Below, piece by piece: positions 1-10,847 of a stretch of 64,000 nucleotides of DNA. The stretch's first letter is position 1, and each line of letters starts with the position of its first letter. A program made the position numbers and the translations under genes. Under the pieces are notes generated by a model that was given only the letters and a program-made list of their open reading frames with translations, did no database searches and was not told the origin of the DNA. Source of the stretch: Cyanophora paradoxa (taxonomy: Eukaryota > Glaucocystophyceae > Cyanophorales > Cyanophoraceae); assembly GCA_004431415.1 (NCBI GenBank), contig QPMI01000005.1, positions 1 through 64,000 of the forward strand. The letters run 5' to 3'.

Positions 1-1472
1 CGCGCCGCCCGCGGCCGCGCCGGCGCCGCTGTGCTCGTAGCGCGCAAGCATACGCGCACGCGCGGGTCGACGGGGCTCGAGCAACCGAGGGCGATTGTGT
101 GCGATCCGCCGGGCGCGAGGCCCCCGCTCGCGCGCGCGTGTTCGGTCGTACATGTGCCGGCGCCGCGCGCGAGGCGAAGCGAGCTCTGCGAGCCTCGGCG
201 ATCAGAGCGGTACAGGAGCCGAGTGAGAAGGAGCGCGAGCGTACCAAATCGCAGAGAAGCATCGCTGAAGCCGTGATCAGAAGGAGCCTGCACAGCGGGC
301 TGTACCCCAGGCCGGGCAAGATGATGCCAAGATCTCGCTCCAAAGCGAGCGGGCGGACAGCCAGGCGGCCCGAGTGCTGCTGGATTTACAGAAGTACTGC
401 TGAACGAGGAGCGGGTCGACCCGCCACCGCGGACGGCGCTGTGCTCCGCCATGGCCTCGGGCCCGGCTGCCAGGCGGCAGCTGCCGGTGCGCAGGCGCAG
501 CTGCATCTTGATGACTGCAGCTGCAGCTGCGCCTGCGTCCTGATCATGCATATGATCGCTCTGGAAGGCTGGCGCACGATGAAGTGTACGGGTAGTAGTG
601 CACCGGTCCGGAACGCCGTTTATAGGTATATGCAGCTCACAGACCCGCCCGCCTGCCAAGAAAGCAGCGGAGGCCTGCGGCGCGACCGTACCCCGGCGCT
701 TCGGCGTGGCCGTACCCAAGCGCTTCGGTGAATCGGCATTCATCGCGGCAGGTGCGAAGCCGACGGGTTTCTGGCATCGCTCGCCTGTCGTTCGCTCATT
801 GCTTGCTTGTACCGGCGCGCAGATCCACAGGGCAGCGGGCGAGCGGCCAGCAGATCTAGACAGCACGCGACCGGCGAGGATTTCTGACCGGGCGGGCTCC
901 GTCGGTTCCGAAAGCTCGGCTCTGTTGCGTCAAGGCGATCCGTCGAAGGTGCGCTCCTCCGGGCGGGCGCAGAACCCCGGTTGCTCGCTAGTTGCCGCTG
1001 GGCGGACCCCGCCGGTCTAGAATCTACGAATCGCTTCGAATTCGCTCTGGGCCGCACGGTCCACCTAGCAGCGTGCGAGGGGTCGCACTGATCCCACCAA
1101 GCGACGCGGCGGGCGCGCGGACGTTGGCTAAGATGCGGGGCGAGTTGTCGGTGCCGGGCCTGTGGGGGGGGCCCCACGCTCCGGCGTCGCTTGCTGCCTC
1201 GTTCGCCAACCCACGAACGGGGGGAGGGGGGGAGGACCCAGCGCGCGCCCGGGCGTGGGGGTGCAATCTCCCATAGGCCGCCATCGCTCCCCCGAGCCGC
1301 GACTCGGGCGGGGCGGGGCGGCCGGTAAAGGCAGAGCCCGGCGCGCGCGTGCACCGCCCCTGCGGGAGGGGCTCAGCGCGGGCCGGGCGGCCCCCCGCAG
1401 GCTGGGGACCCGCCGGGCGGGGCGGGGGCGCGCTCCCCGCGGCGCGCTTCTGCCGCTGACCGCCCCGCAGGC
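1..1472. other. 5' flank of LRR-TIR gene, no separate gene seen
   Basis: No convincing gene is seen. Open frames here are GC-rich shadows without recognisable domains. The part from about 740 to 1058 is a diverged copy of 9690-10003, the flank of the second LRR gene. Shared blocks include the stretches around the AGATCTAGACAGCACGCGAC motif and the GGTCTAGAA motif. Between about 1058 and 1468 this copy carries roughly 410 bp that the second copy lacks; the homology then resumes at the CCGCAG-G-CATGGGCAAGG junction of the start codon. The extra segment could be a 5' UTR intron or an insertion. Confidence 0.6.
740..1058 (+). repeat. duplicated 5' flank, copy A
   Basis: Direct duplicate of 9690-10003 (copy B) with scattered substitutions and small indels. 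Both copies precede an LRR gene in the same orientation, so the duplication carried the putative promoter with the gene. Confidence 0.85.
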
Positions 1473-3114
1473 ATGGGCAAGGGGTGGATCCCGGCGGAGG
1501 GGAAGCTGGCCCTGGAGGAGGAGGGGCGGACGGAGTGGCCGGCGGCGGAGATCGCGCGAGCGGGGCCGGCGAACATCCGCGAGCTCGACCTCGGCTATAA
1601 CAAGCTCACGCGCATCCCGGGGGCCGAGCTCGCGAAGCTGACGAACCTGGAGAAGCTGTGGTTGAGCAACAACCGGCTGACGGCGCTACCGCCGGAGATC
1701 GGCCGCCTCACCGCCCTGCGGTGGCTGAACGTGCAGGGCAACCAGCTGACGGCGCTGCCGCCGGAGATCGGCCGCCTCGCCGCCCTGGAGACGCTGGGCG
1801 TGGGTGACAACAAGCTGACGGCGCTGCCGCCCGAGATCGGCCGCCTCGCCGCCCTGAGGTGGCTGGACGTGGGCTTCAACCAGCTGACGATGCTGCCGCC
1901 GGAGATCGGCCGCCTCGCCGCCCTGGAGACGCTGTACGTGAGCGGCAACCCCCTCACGGCCATGCCGGAGCTCCTCAAGAAGAAGAACACGGCTGAACGC
2001 CTCGCATACCTCCGCTCCCTCCCCGCCCCCGCCCCCGCGGTGCGCCCCGCCGCCCCGGCACCCGGCCCCGCCCCTCGCCACCGCGCACTCACCCCGGCCC
2101 CGGCCTCGGCTTCCACCGCGCACTCACCCGCCACCGCAGCCCGCCGCCCCCTCTGCCCCCGGTCCGTGTACCCCGGTGTACCCCCGCCCGTGCTTCCCTT
2201 CCCCCGACGCGAGCCCGCCCCGCAGCGGCGCCCTCTCCGCCGGCCGCCCAGCGCCCCCAGCAGGCGCCTGCTGCAGTCCCGCAGCACCCGCCCCCGCTGC
2301 AGCCGGCCGCCGACGGCAAGGCCTGGGACTGCTTCGTCAGGCGAGTTGCCCGGCCCTCGCCGCTCACCGCAGGCCCTAACGCCGCCGTGCAGCTACGCCC
2401 ACGTCGACGCGGCGCTCGTCTTCCGCTACTGCGACGCCCTCGAGGCCGCCGGCTTCAAAATATGGTTCGCCCCCCTCCAAGGCCTCCCCTCTCCGTGGCC
2501 CCCTCCCCCGCCCCCGCTCCGCTGACGCCCTCGCCCCTCGCAGGGTCGACCGCGAGCTCAAGGCGGGCCAGAGGTGGATGGCCAAGATCGGGGTGCGCGT
2601 CGCCCACCGCTTCGCGCCTTCCAGCGTGCCGAGCGCGCGGGGCGCGGCGCGGGCGCAGGAGGCGATGCAGCGCTGCCGGACGTATGTCTGCTTCCTGTCA
2701 CCGGGGTACATCCGATCCAACAACTGCGACGACGAGGCGCGCCGCGGCCCCCGATTCACGTTCGGGCCGACGATGTTCCTGACCCTCCCGCAGATGCAGT
2801 TCGCCCACCACCAGCTGCGCATCCCCAAGTTCCCCGGTGCGTGCCGCGGCGCGCCCGCCCCGGGCCCTGCGCCCCGCCCCGCCTCACCCTCGGGCGGCAG
2901 TGTGGCTCGTCGACCCCAGGACGGTCGAGCTGCCGGTGGACTACAGGGCGCGCTGCTACCCGCACCCTGCGCTTTCCTGAAATCAGCTTATGCACGTCCC
3001 CAGATGATGCTGGCGTCGGTGAACTGGACGATGCAGCGCGGGGAGGGGGCAGCGGCGGCGGACGCGGCGGCCGGCGACCTGATCGCCGGCCTGCGCGACT
3101 TCCTGCGGCGCTAG
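1473..3114 (+). CDS. LRR-TIR protein (intact paralogue)
   Basis: Predicted 403-aa protein from eight exons: 1473-2039, 2140-2161, 2226-2340, 2393-2494, 2544-2592, 2659-2836, 2901-2968 and 3004-3114; the frame closes. Residues 35-170 hold about six 23-residue leucine-rich repeats of the type LTALPPEIGRLAAL. A proline/alanine-rich linker follows. From about residue 225 there is a TIR-type domain: WDCFVSYAHVD (strand A), FKIWF, then YVCFLSPGYIRSNNCDDE, where the last Glu sits where TIR NADases have their catalytic residue. The ATG is chosen because it follows CCGCAG in both paralogues and opens the shared N-terminus MGKxWIPAEGKL. No NB-ARC domain or membrane segment is seen, so this is a compact cytosolic sensor-effector layout. 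Two introns (2341-2392 and 2969-3003) use GC donors; the 35-nt one is the least certain. A role in immune or stress signalling is inference. Confidence 0.8.
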
Positions 3115-3313
3115 CCGCGCTAGCGGGCCAAGTTGGAGAAAAGCCAGTTGGAGCGTCTGGTTGGTTGGTCTGTTTATATATTGATTCAGTGGGGTAACTT
3201 TCCAATCCAGCTTCGAGTTATGGTAGGCCCCTGATATATATATACATATCTGTCTTAATGTAGCTGATAAATAATACGCCAATACGGCTTAATGTAGCCT
3301 ATACAGGGGAGGG

Positions 3314-3408
<95 letters not shown>

Positions 3409-3482
3409 AGGAGGCCACCACCACCGCCGCCACCGGTGCGCCCGCGGAGCCGCGAATGCTCGTCGCGCACATCCTCTGACGA
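3115..3482. other. intergenic, contains long poly-G
   Basis: The stretch after the LRR-TIR stop holds AT-richer sequence with TATATA runs (about 3170-3290), then the poly-G tract. No gene seen. Confidence 0.6.
3315..3407 (+). repeat. poly-G tract, 50 G + T + 42 G
   Basis: An uninterrupted run of G from 3315 to 3364, one T, then G from 3366 to 3407. It directly precedes the first recognisable exon of the MORN gene. Length in homopolymers is prone to assembly error, so the exact count is unsure. Confidence 0.9.
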
Positions 3483-6400
3483 TTGGGGACCGCCGCGCAG
3501 CCGCCGGAGGAGCCCGCGCCGCCTCCGCCGCCGCCTGTCGAACTTCCCGTGCTCCCCGAGGTCGATGGAATCCGCGGGGCGGTCGAGGCACGCTGCTCTA
3601 CCACGACGGCGCGAAGTACGAGGGGTGAGCCCGAGCCGCTGCGCCGCGCTCCTCGTGCTCCCGCTTCCCGCGCCGCCGCACCGCCGCCGCACCGCCGAGC
3701 GACCGCCGCGTCCGCTTCCGCGCCCGCGGACCACAGGAACTGGACGAAGGACGTGCGGCACCGGTACGGCACGTACCAGTGGGAGAACGGCGACCTGTAC
3801 GAGGGAGAGTGGGTCGACGATCGGCGCGAGGCGAGCGAGCGAGCGAGCGCGCCGCTCGCTCCGAGGCTCCGCCTCTCCGCCCCTGCTGACCTCCGAGGCT
3901 GCAGGGCTCGGGCCAGATCACGTACAGCGGCGGGGACCGCTTCAAGGGCGCCTTCGTGAACAACCTGAAGCACGGGCCCGGCGAGTACTCCTACGTCAAC
4001 GGCGACCGCTTCGTCGGCGTCTGGGTCAACGACGCGCGGCAGGGCAAAGGTGCGGGGGTGGCGAGCGGGAGGGCGGGATTGCGGGCGCCAGCCGCCCGGG
4101 ACGGTTAGAGTTGATAAAAGGGCACCCAGTGCGAGCAAAGCCTAGACACGCGTGCCGGGCACAGCCTAGACACGCGTGCCGGGCACAGCCTAGTCTTAAG
4201 TCTACGCCACACCTAAGCCTCTTAGGCTATCTCTCCGAGGGCGCCTTCTAAGAGCCTGCTCCTTCTAAGAGCCTTCATCCAGCCTTTAGCGCCCGTTTCC
4301 TGAGCCCAGGCCCCGCAGGCACCTTCTGGTACGCGAACGGGGACCGGTACGAGGGGTACTTCCTCGGGGAGCACAGGAACGGCATCGGTTAGGCTCAGAT
4401 CTCACCTGATCTGATCTGATCTGATCTGATCCGATCGGATCTGATGTTATCTTCGCTCAGGTATGATGCTGTACGCGACCGGGGAGCGGTACCAGGGGCG
4501 CTGGGTAGAGGGGCGCCGCGAGGGCAAGGGCTTCCAGCACCTTCCGAACGGTACCCCCGCCCGTTCTTCCCCCCGTTCATTCCTCCGGCGAGGCTTGTGA
4601 CGGGCGGGGCGGGGGGGTAGGGGATACGTTCGAGGGCGACTTCCGAAACGATTTGAGGCACGGGAGTGGCACGTGCCGCTTCCAGGGCGGAGACGTGCGT
4701 ACCCCTCCTTAACTCCTTCCCCTCCTTGGAGGGGCTTATGAATTGTTTCCCGGGGGGTACAGGTCTACGAGGGGCCGTGGGTAGACGGCCAGATGACCGG
4801 TCCCTCGGGTCTCATGAAGTTCTCCAACGGCGACGTCTACCAGGTACCCGTACCCCACTTCGTCTTCCACCCCCCCCCCCCCGAACCGTCCTGGGGTGCA
4901 GGGCCCGTGGAGGGAGGGCGCGATGGACGGGGCGGGGGGTACGATGACGTACTGGGACGGCCGCGTGTACACGGGCGACTGGCGCCGCAACGTGCGGCAC
5001 GGTGCGAGCCCGTACCCCTCGACTCTTCCACCCCCATTTCTAAAAATAGCGCAGGGCGGGGCGTTATGCTGTACACGAACGGGGACAAGTACGAGGGGGA
5101 GTGGAACCAGGGCGTCCGGCAGGGTCAGGTGGGCCCTCTGCTCCGATCTGATCTGATCTGATCTGATCTGATCTGATCTGATCTGATTTGATCGGATCTG
5201 ATTCGATCTGATCTGATTTTATCTAATATGGCGCGGCGGCGCAGGGCGCGCTCACCGTCGCCGAGTCGGGTAGCCGCTTCTCGGGCGAGTGGCTCGAGGA
5301 CGGCCTCCCCTTCGGTGACCTACCCACCATCCCCACCTTCTAAGCCTCTCAGCTAAGCTTCTAAGCTTCGCAGGGGTGGAGGAGCACCCGAGCGGGGACG
5401 TGTACGAGGGCCCCTTCACGGGCGCCCACGGCCACTCCATCGCCCGCCACGGCCACGGCACCCTCCGGTCCGCGCCGCTTTCTTGGGTCTTGGCCGCCTC
5501 CCCCTCTAGCTTCTTAGGTTTCTGAGCTTCTAATGAAAGGAAGGACTTAGGGCTTCTAAGTACAAGCCGCCTCGCGGCCCACTCGAAGCCGACTAGACTC
5601 GAAGCCCGAAGCTAGCTACTCAGGGCTGATCCGATCCCATCCCATCCAATCCGATCCGATCCTCTCCACTCTCGCGCAGGTTCGGGCCTGCCCTGGGCCC
5701 GGACGGGGAGGTCCTGTACGTCGGCCCCTTCGTCATGGGCGACCGCGACGTGCGCCCCGGCCCCGCCCCCGCCCCGGATTGCCCCCGCTAGATTGAACTC
5801 TAAAAGCTTAACGGACCTAAATGCGAGGCACCGCCCCGCCCGCCCATCCGCCCGGCGCGGCGCGGCGCGGTGCGGCGCGGCGCGGGGCCGCGTTGACCAC
5901 GAAGCGCCCGAGCCTGACTCACGGGGCGGGGCGGGGCGCAGGGCCCCGGGGGCCACGCCGAGTACCGCAACGGCGTCGTCTACGACGGCGGTGCGCCCGG
6001 CCCGGCACGGCGCGGCGCGCATTTCTGCGCCTCGAGAACGGGCCGGGGTCGCCGCCGCTTCTAGAACGGAAGCTCGCCTAGGCGCCTGGCGCCGCGCTGG
6101 CGCGGCCAATACATGGGGCGGGGCTCGCGTCCCTTCGAGCGTCTTCTTAAGAATCTAATAGTTTAATTCCTGGGCGGCTCAAGAGTCTGAAAAGAGCTCG
6201 AAAGCGTTTATTGTCTTCTGAGAGTCGCATGGACGCTGATCGCAAGGGGCCGTCGCTCAGATTTCAAGTCCGGCGCCCGCACCGGCCGCGGCGCGGCGCG
6301 GTACCCCAGGAAGCCCCCGCGCGCCCCCCCGGCCCCCGCCCCGGCCCCAGCAGCGGTCCCGGCTGCTTCCTCTGCGCAGCCTTTTGTCCCCCCCGGCGCC

Positions 6401-7565
6401 TCGCCCTCGCCGGCGCCCTCCCCGCCCGCCTCGCGGCCGGGTACCGCCCCCTCGGAGGCCGCTCAGCCGCCGCCGGCGCCCACAGCGGCGCCCGCGGCGC
6501 CCGCGGCGGCGGAGGGGCGGAGGGGCAGCAGCAGCCCCGCCCGCCCCGCCGAGCCGGCGGCAGAGGAGGAGACCGTCTGGGAGACCTACGAAGGTGCGGG
6601 CGGGCCGCGTACCCCCATTTCTTCCCCCCCCCCATATCCCCGCGCAGGGGACTGGCTCGACAACAAGCGGCACGGCACCGGCACCATGCGCTACATGTCC
6701 GTTACCCCTCCCCCGCCCCCCCCCCCCCCGCTTCCGCCTCATCTGATGCGCCCCGACGGACAGGAACGGGGACGTGTACGAGGGGGAGTGGGCCGGCGAC
6801 TTCAAGTGCGGCCGGGTGCGGCCTGAGCTCAAACCTATTATGAAGCCTAAGCCCAAGAATTAAGAATCTACTAAGATCTAGCTAAGATCTACTATTGAAG
6901 AAAACGACTAAGCCCCTACTAAGATCTATACCAAGGGGGGGCTCGCACCCCCCCCCCCCCCCCCCACCCTCTTGGAACTCAGTCCCCCTCGCCCCGCGCC
7001 GCGCGGCGCCTCTCTTAGACGGCCGGCGCCGCCCCACGCCCTCCTCCTCGCCCCTCCGGGCCCCCCCCCCCCCCCCCCCCCCCTCTCTCTCTCCCCCCTG
7101 AGCTCGAGGGCGCAGGGCCGCGTGCTGTACGCCAACGGCGACGAGTACATCGGCGCCTTCGAGCCGCCCCCGCCCCCGCCCAAGGTCCGCTTCCGCCTGC
7201 GCTAGAGGCCCTTGTATCCAGCTAAGTTTATTGGCGGCTCAGAGTTAAAGGCTCTGAAATCTAAATTTATTAGCGGCTCCTGGTCCGCCGCGCTCGGCTC
7301 CGAGGCCCGCTCCGCCGCGCTTAGCTCACGCCTGCGCCCCGCTCCTTCTATTTATACAAATAGGCCCTTGTATCTAGCTTCATTTATTCACGGCTCACTT
7401 TACTGTCTCCGGCCGCAGCCGGAGACGCCGCCGCCGCCGGCGCCCCCAGCGGAGGCGGCCAAGCCAGCGGAGCCCGAGCCGCCGAAGGAGGCGGCCCCCG
7501 CGCGGCCGGCGAGCCGCTCGGAGGTGGCCCGCAAGACGCCCCCCGCCGGCGCCAAGCGGAAGTAG
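3483..7565 (+). CDS. MORN-repeat protein
   Basis: Multi-exon gene with about 18 MORN units of the form Y-x-N/D-G-x-x-Y-x-G-x-W/F. Examples are YHDGAKYEG (3592-3624), WENGDLYEGEW, YVNGDRFVGVW, YANGDRYEGYF, YATGERYQGRW, YWDGRVYTGDW, YTNGDKYEGEW, and after an Ala/Pro-rich linker (6256-6560) YEGDW, YEGEW and YANGDEYIGAF. Resolved introns include 3625-3736, 3831-3904 (GC donor), 4050-4318 and 4388-4460. The C-terminus (7400-7565) is Pro/Glu/Ala-rich and ends in AKRK. MORN repeats form extended hairpin arrays that bind lipids or scaffold membranes and cytoskeleton; no catalytic domain is fused here, so a structural or docking role is the best inference. The first exon and start codon are not resolved; 3483 is only the nearest upstream ATG and its frame does not run directly into the first repeat. 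Confidence 0.75.
4398..4447 (+). repeat. (GATCT)n microsatellite in a MORN intron
   Basis: Degenerate tandem GATCT/GATCC/GATCGG units inside the intron 4388-4460. The same motif recurs in a second intron of the gene near 5139. Confidence 0.85.
5139..5226 (+). repeat. (GATCT)n microsatellite, second array
   Basis: About 17 GATCT-type units in the intron that follows the YTNGDKYEGEW exon; related to the array at 4398-4447. Each unit carries a GATC site. Confidence 0.85.
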
Positions 7566-9689
7566 GCGGGGCGGGCCGGGGCTGTGTCCGCGAAGTGTTC
7601 TTGGAAGTGTGCTTTCTTGGAAGGAAGGAAGCTCAAGGGCCGACCTGGGCTATCCGGGCATGCAGCTAATCATGATCATGAAACAGTCAACGATATCTAG
7701 AATAATCGCTGAGGATCGCCAGCCTCAGAGCTGCAGCTGCAGCTGATCATCATGGCCCAGTGTGGCATCGGATCGTGCCCGTGATCATGACTCGAGCTCG
7801 GCGATCGTGATCAGCCGCTGTGCAGCTGACCGCTGCCAGGCTGATCATCACCGAGTCCGACGGTCATGGGATGCATGACCGTGTGACTCTCAGTGATGGA
7901 TCGGATCACAGCCTGCAGCTGGCAGCCAGCTGCAGGCTGAGTCATGAGCCTCCCGGCGCAGCCTGCCTGGCAGAGCAATTGCAGTGCAGCTGTGGCAGAG
8001 AGCTTCGCAGGTTCACCTCTCGGATCTCGAGGCTGCATGCGCTGTCACGGATCCGGAGTAAGAACACAACTAAAGTAATTACAAGACGCGATCAAAATAT
8101 ATAGACTTCAAACACAACTAGAACTTCGGAATACGGGCAAAAACATAATACGGTGTACAGAATTAAGAGCAAGGGGGTCACGTCGCCTCCGAGGCTCCGA
8201 GGCGGCGTGGAGGGGGGCGGGGAGCGGGCACGGGGGGGTTCCGTGGGAGGATCTGGATCCGCTACATTCAGTCGAGGCGCCGACTCGGAGACGAGGCAGC
8301 TTGGGGGGGAAATCCCGAAAGGCTGCGTGGGACTGCAGCTGGGGAGGTCGGGAGCTAAACGGGCGAGCCTCGAGGGGGGCTAAAAGCGAAGAGGGCCGGG
8401 CGGAAGTGAGCGAAGAGAGGTGGAGCGTAGATCGAGAGGCGGGCCGGGGCGGGGACAGCGAGAGGGACAGGAAAAGGCAGGGGGGGAGGGAGGGGCGGCC
8501 GGGGGAGAGCCGGGGCGGGGACGGCTCAGACGGCTCAGACGGCTCAGATGGCCCCGAGACAGCGGCCCGGGGGCGGCCCGGGGGCGGCGGGGGGGAGAGC
8601 GGGCAGCGAGGCCTGCGGGAGGCGCGGGGGGCCGGCGCCACAAGCCTGCGATCTGCGGGGCGAGGGCGTGGGGGCGAGGCGAGGGCGTGGGGGCGAGGCG
8701 AGGGCGTGGGGGGGGGGGGGGGGGGGGGGGGGGGCGAGGGGGGTAAGCGGGGGTTTGGGGACGAAGGGGTACGGTGTGGCGAGGTGGGCCCTGGTCCCGA
8801 GAAGAAGAGGGGCCGGCGGGAGGGGTACGGGGCGGGCGCCCTCTCTCCTCCGGGCGCGGAGTCTCGGAGGGAGAGGGGGAGGGGCCGGGTCCGGCGGCGT
8901 GCCCGGGGTGCTCGCGCTTCGCGCCTCGGCGTCCTAAGTTAGATGGCCGCCACTCCGCCCTGCCCCGGCCCGGAGTCCGCCTCGCGCTACGCTTCCCTAG
9001 CGACCGCCACTCTCCCTAGCCATAGGGGCGCCGGCGCCGCCCTCACAATCGGCGCTGCGGCGGAGGCGCCCCGCCGTTTCCCGCCGCGCCGCAGCCCGCG
9101 CAGCTGCAGCTGCAGCTGCAGGCCATCGGAGCGCTACGCGATACCGGGTACCGCGGCGCGGCCGCTATATATATAGCTAGCGCTGGCAATCGGACGGCCG
9201 GCGCTCTGCTTCGGCATGGCGTCCGCGAAGCCGGCGTCAATAGTTCAATAGCTAGCGCCAATAGGACGGCCGACGCGAGTGCTCCGGCGCTGTGCTCCGA
9301 TCGATATCCGCCGCTGTGCTCCGATATCGATCCGCCATAGCCTAGCTATAGGCCTCCGCTAGCGCTGCGGCTGCCGGGTCCGAGTCGACGTCGACGTCTC
9401 GCCCGCGTCCCGGTCGCCGAAGCCGGAGACCAGAGCTTCGCTGCTGATTCGGCTGCGTGCTGCTGCCAGTCTGCAGTGGGAAGTACTGAAGTGAAAAGGC
9501 ATGCGCAGCGCTGACAGGTCCGCTCACCACAGCCATATGCATGGAAGCAGCAGTGCCCGAGGTGCGTCCGCACCCCGTACCCCGGCGCTTCGGGCGGCCG
9601 GCCGCGGACGGCGTCGGACGGCCTCGGACGGCGTGTACGTACCGACGCCGCAGAGGGCCTCGGTGTTACGGCGGTGTAGGCGGTGTTTG
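7566..9689. other. intergenic, palindrome-rich, no gene recognised
   Basis: No supported gene. 7650-8040 is dense in short palindromes (GATC, TGATCA, CAGCTG, CTGCAG). 8096-8190 resembles the 3' flank of the START gene at 12127-12213. 8200-8940 is G-rich with a minisatellite of CGAGGGCGTGGGGG (8658-8710) and a G run at about 8708-8734. 9098-9121 is a (CAGCTG)n palindromic run. Open frames here lack domains. Confidence 0.5.
8096..8190 (-). repeat. diverged copy of START-gene 3' flank
   Basis: Alignable by eye with 12127-12213: both contain AATATATA, ACACAAC, CTAGAA, GGxCAAAA, a GTGCACAGAA or GTGTACAGAA block and GTCACGTCGCC in the same order. In the 12.1 kb copy this lies just downstream of a minus-strand stop codon, so it is probably a 3' UTR. 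The 8.1 kb copy may mark a relic of a duplicated minus-strand gene. Confidence 0.55.
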
Positions 9690-10003
9690 TCGCGGCAGGT
9701 GCGAAGCCGACGGGTTTCTTGCATCGCTCCTGTCGACGTCGTTCGCTCATTGCTTGCTTGTACCGGCGCGCAGCTCCACAGGGCAGCGGGCGAGCGTCCA
9801 GCAGATCTAGACAGCACGCGACCGGCGAGGATTTCTGACCGGGCGGGCTCCGTCGGGCCCGAAAGCTCGGCTCTTCTGCGGGAAGTCGATCCGTCGAAAG
9901 TGCGCTCCTCCGGGCGGGCGCATGGCCTGGATTGCTTGCTAGTTGCCGCTGGGGGGATCCCGGTCTAGAACCAACGAATTCGAATCGCTCGCTCTGGGCC
10001 GCG
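9690..10003 (+). repeat. duplicated 5' flank, copy B
   Basis: Partner of 740-1058, ending about 15 bp before the start codon of the second LRR gene. Contains the same AGATCTAGACAGCACGCGAC and GGTCTAGAA blocks. Confidence 0.85.
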
Positions 10004-10016
10004 CGCCCCCGCAGGC

Positions 10017-10847
10017 ATGGGCAAGGAGTGGATCCCGGCGGAGGGGAAGCTGGACCTGGGGGGGAAGGATCGGGAGGAGTGGCCGGCGGCGGAGATCGCG
10101 GCGGCGGGGCCCGAGAACATCCGCTGGCTCGAGCTTTGGGGAAACGAGCTCACGAGCATCCCGGGGGCCGAGCTCGCCAAGCTGACGAACCTGGAGTGGC
10201 TGTGGTTGAGCAACAACCGGCTGACGGCGCTGCCGCCGGAGATCGGCCGCCTCACCGCCCTGCGGTGGCTGAACGTGCAGGGCAACCAGCTGGCGGCGCT
10301 GCCGCCGGAGATCGGCCGCCTCGCCGCCCTGCAGACGCTGTACGTGGGTGACAACAGGCTGACGGCGCTGCCGCCGGAGATCGGCCGCCTCGCCGCCCTG
10401 CAGACGCTGTACGTGGGTGACAACCAGCTGACGGCGCTGCCGCCGGAGATCGGCCGCCTCGCCGCCCTGGAGACGCTGGGCGTGGGTGGCAACCAGCTGA
10501 CGGCGCTGCCGCCGGAGATCGGCCGTCTCGCCGCCCTGCAGGGGCTGGACGTGGAGAAAAATCAGCTGACGGCGCTGCCGACGGAGATCGGCCGCCTCGC
10601 CGCCCTGCGGTGGCTGAACGTGCAGAGCAACCAGCTGACGGCGCTGCCGCCGGAGATCGGCCGCCTCGCCGCCCTGCAGGAGCTGTACGTGTGGAACAAC
10701 CAGCTGACGGCGCTGCCGCCGGAGATCGGCCGCCTTTCCAACCTGCAGAAGCTGAGCGTGGAGAAAAATCAGCTAGCGGCGCTGCCGCCGGAGATCGGCC
10801 GCCTCTCCCGTCTGCAGACGCTGGACGTGAGCGGCAACCCCCTCTGA
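10017..10847 (+). CDS. LRR protein (truncated paralogue of the LRR-TIR gene)
   Basis: A 276-aa open frame beginning MGKEWIPAEGKL, matching the start of the gene at 1473. It contains about eleven 23-residue leucine-rich repeats (LTALPPEIGRLAAL type), roughly twice the number in the other copy and nearly identical at the DNA level, which points to repeat expansion by unequal crossing-over. It stops at TGA 10845-10847 right after SGNPL. Aligned with the first copy, about 38 bp is missing here and 8 bp (GAACGCCT) is duplicated. The net change is a multiple of three, so the frame downstream is intact and continues into TIR exons (10848-11587). As written it encodes a free LRR protein; whether it is functional cannot be told from sequence. 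Confidence 0.7.
   Translation: MGKEWIPAEGKLDLGGKDREEWPAAEIAAAGPENIRWLELWGNELTSIPGAELAKLTNLEWLWLSNNRLTALPPEIGRLTALRWLNVQGNQLAALPPEIGRLAALQTLYVGDNRLTALPPEIGRLAALQTLYVGDNQLTALPPEIGRLAALETLGVGGNQLTALPPEIGRLAALQGLDVEKNQLTALPTEIGRLAALRWLNVQSNQLTALPPEIGRLAALQELYVWNNQLTALPPEIGRLSNLQKLSVEKNQLAALPPEIGRLSRLQTLDVSGNPL

Noticed and set aside
8301-8942. 213-aa Gly/Arg-rich plus-strand frame
   Set aside because: G-rich minisatellite with no start context, splice sites or homology.
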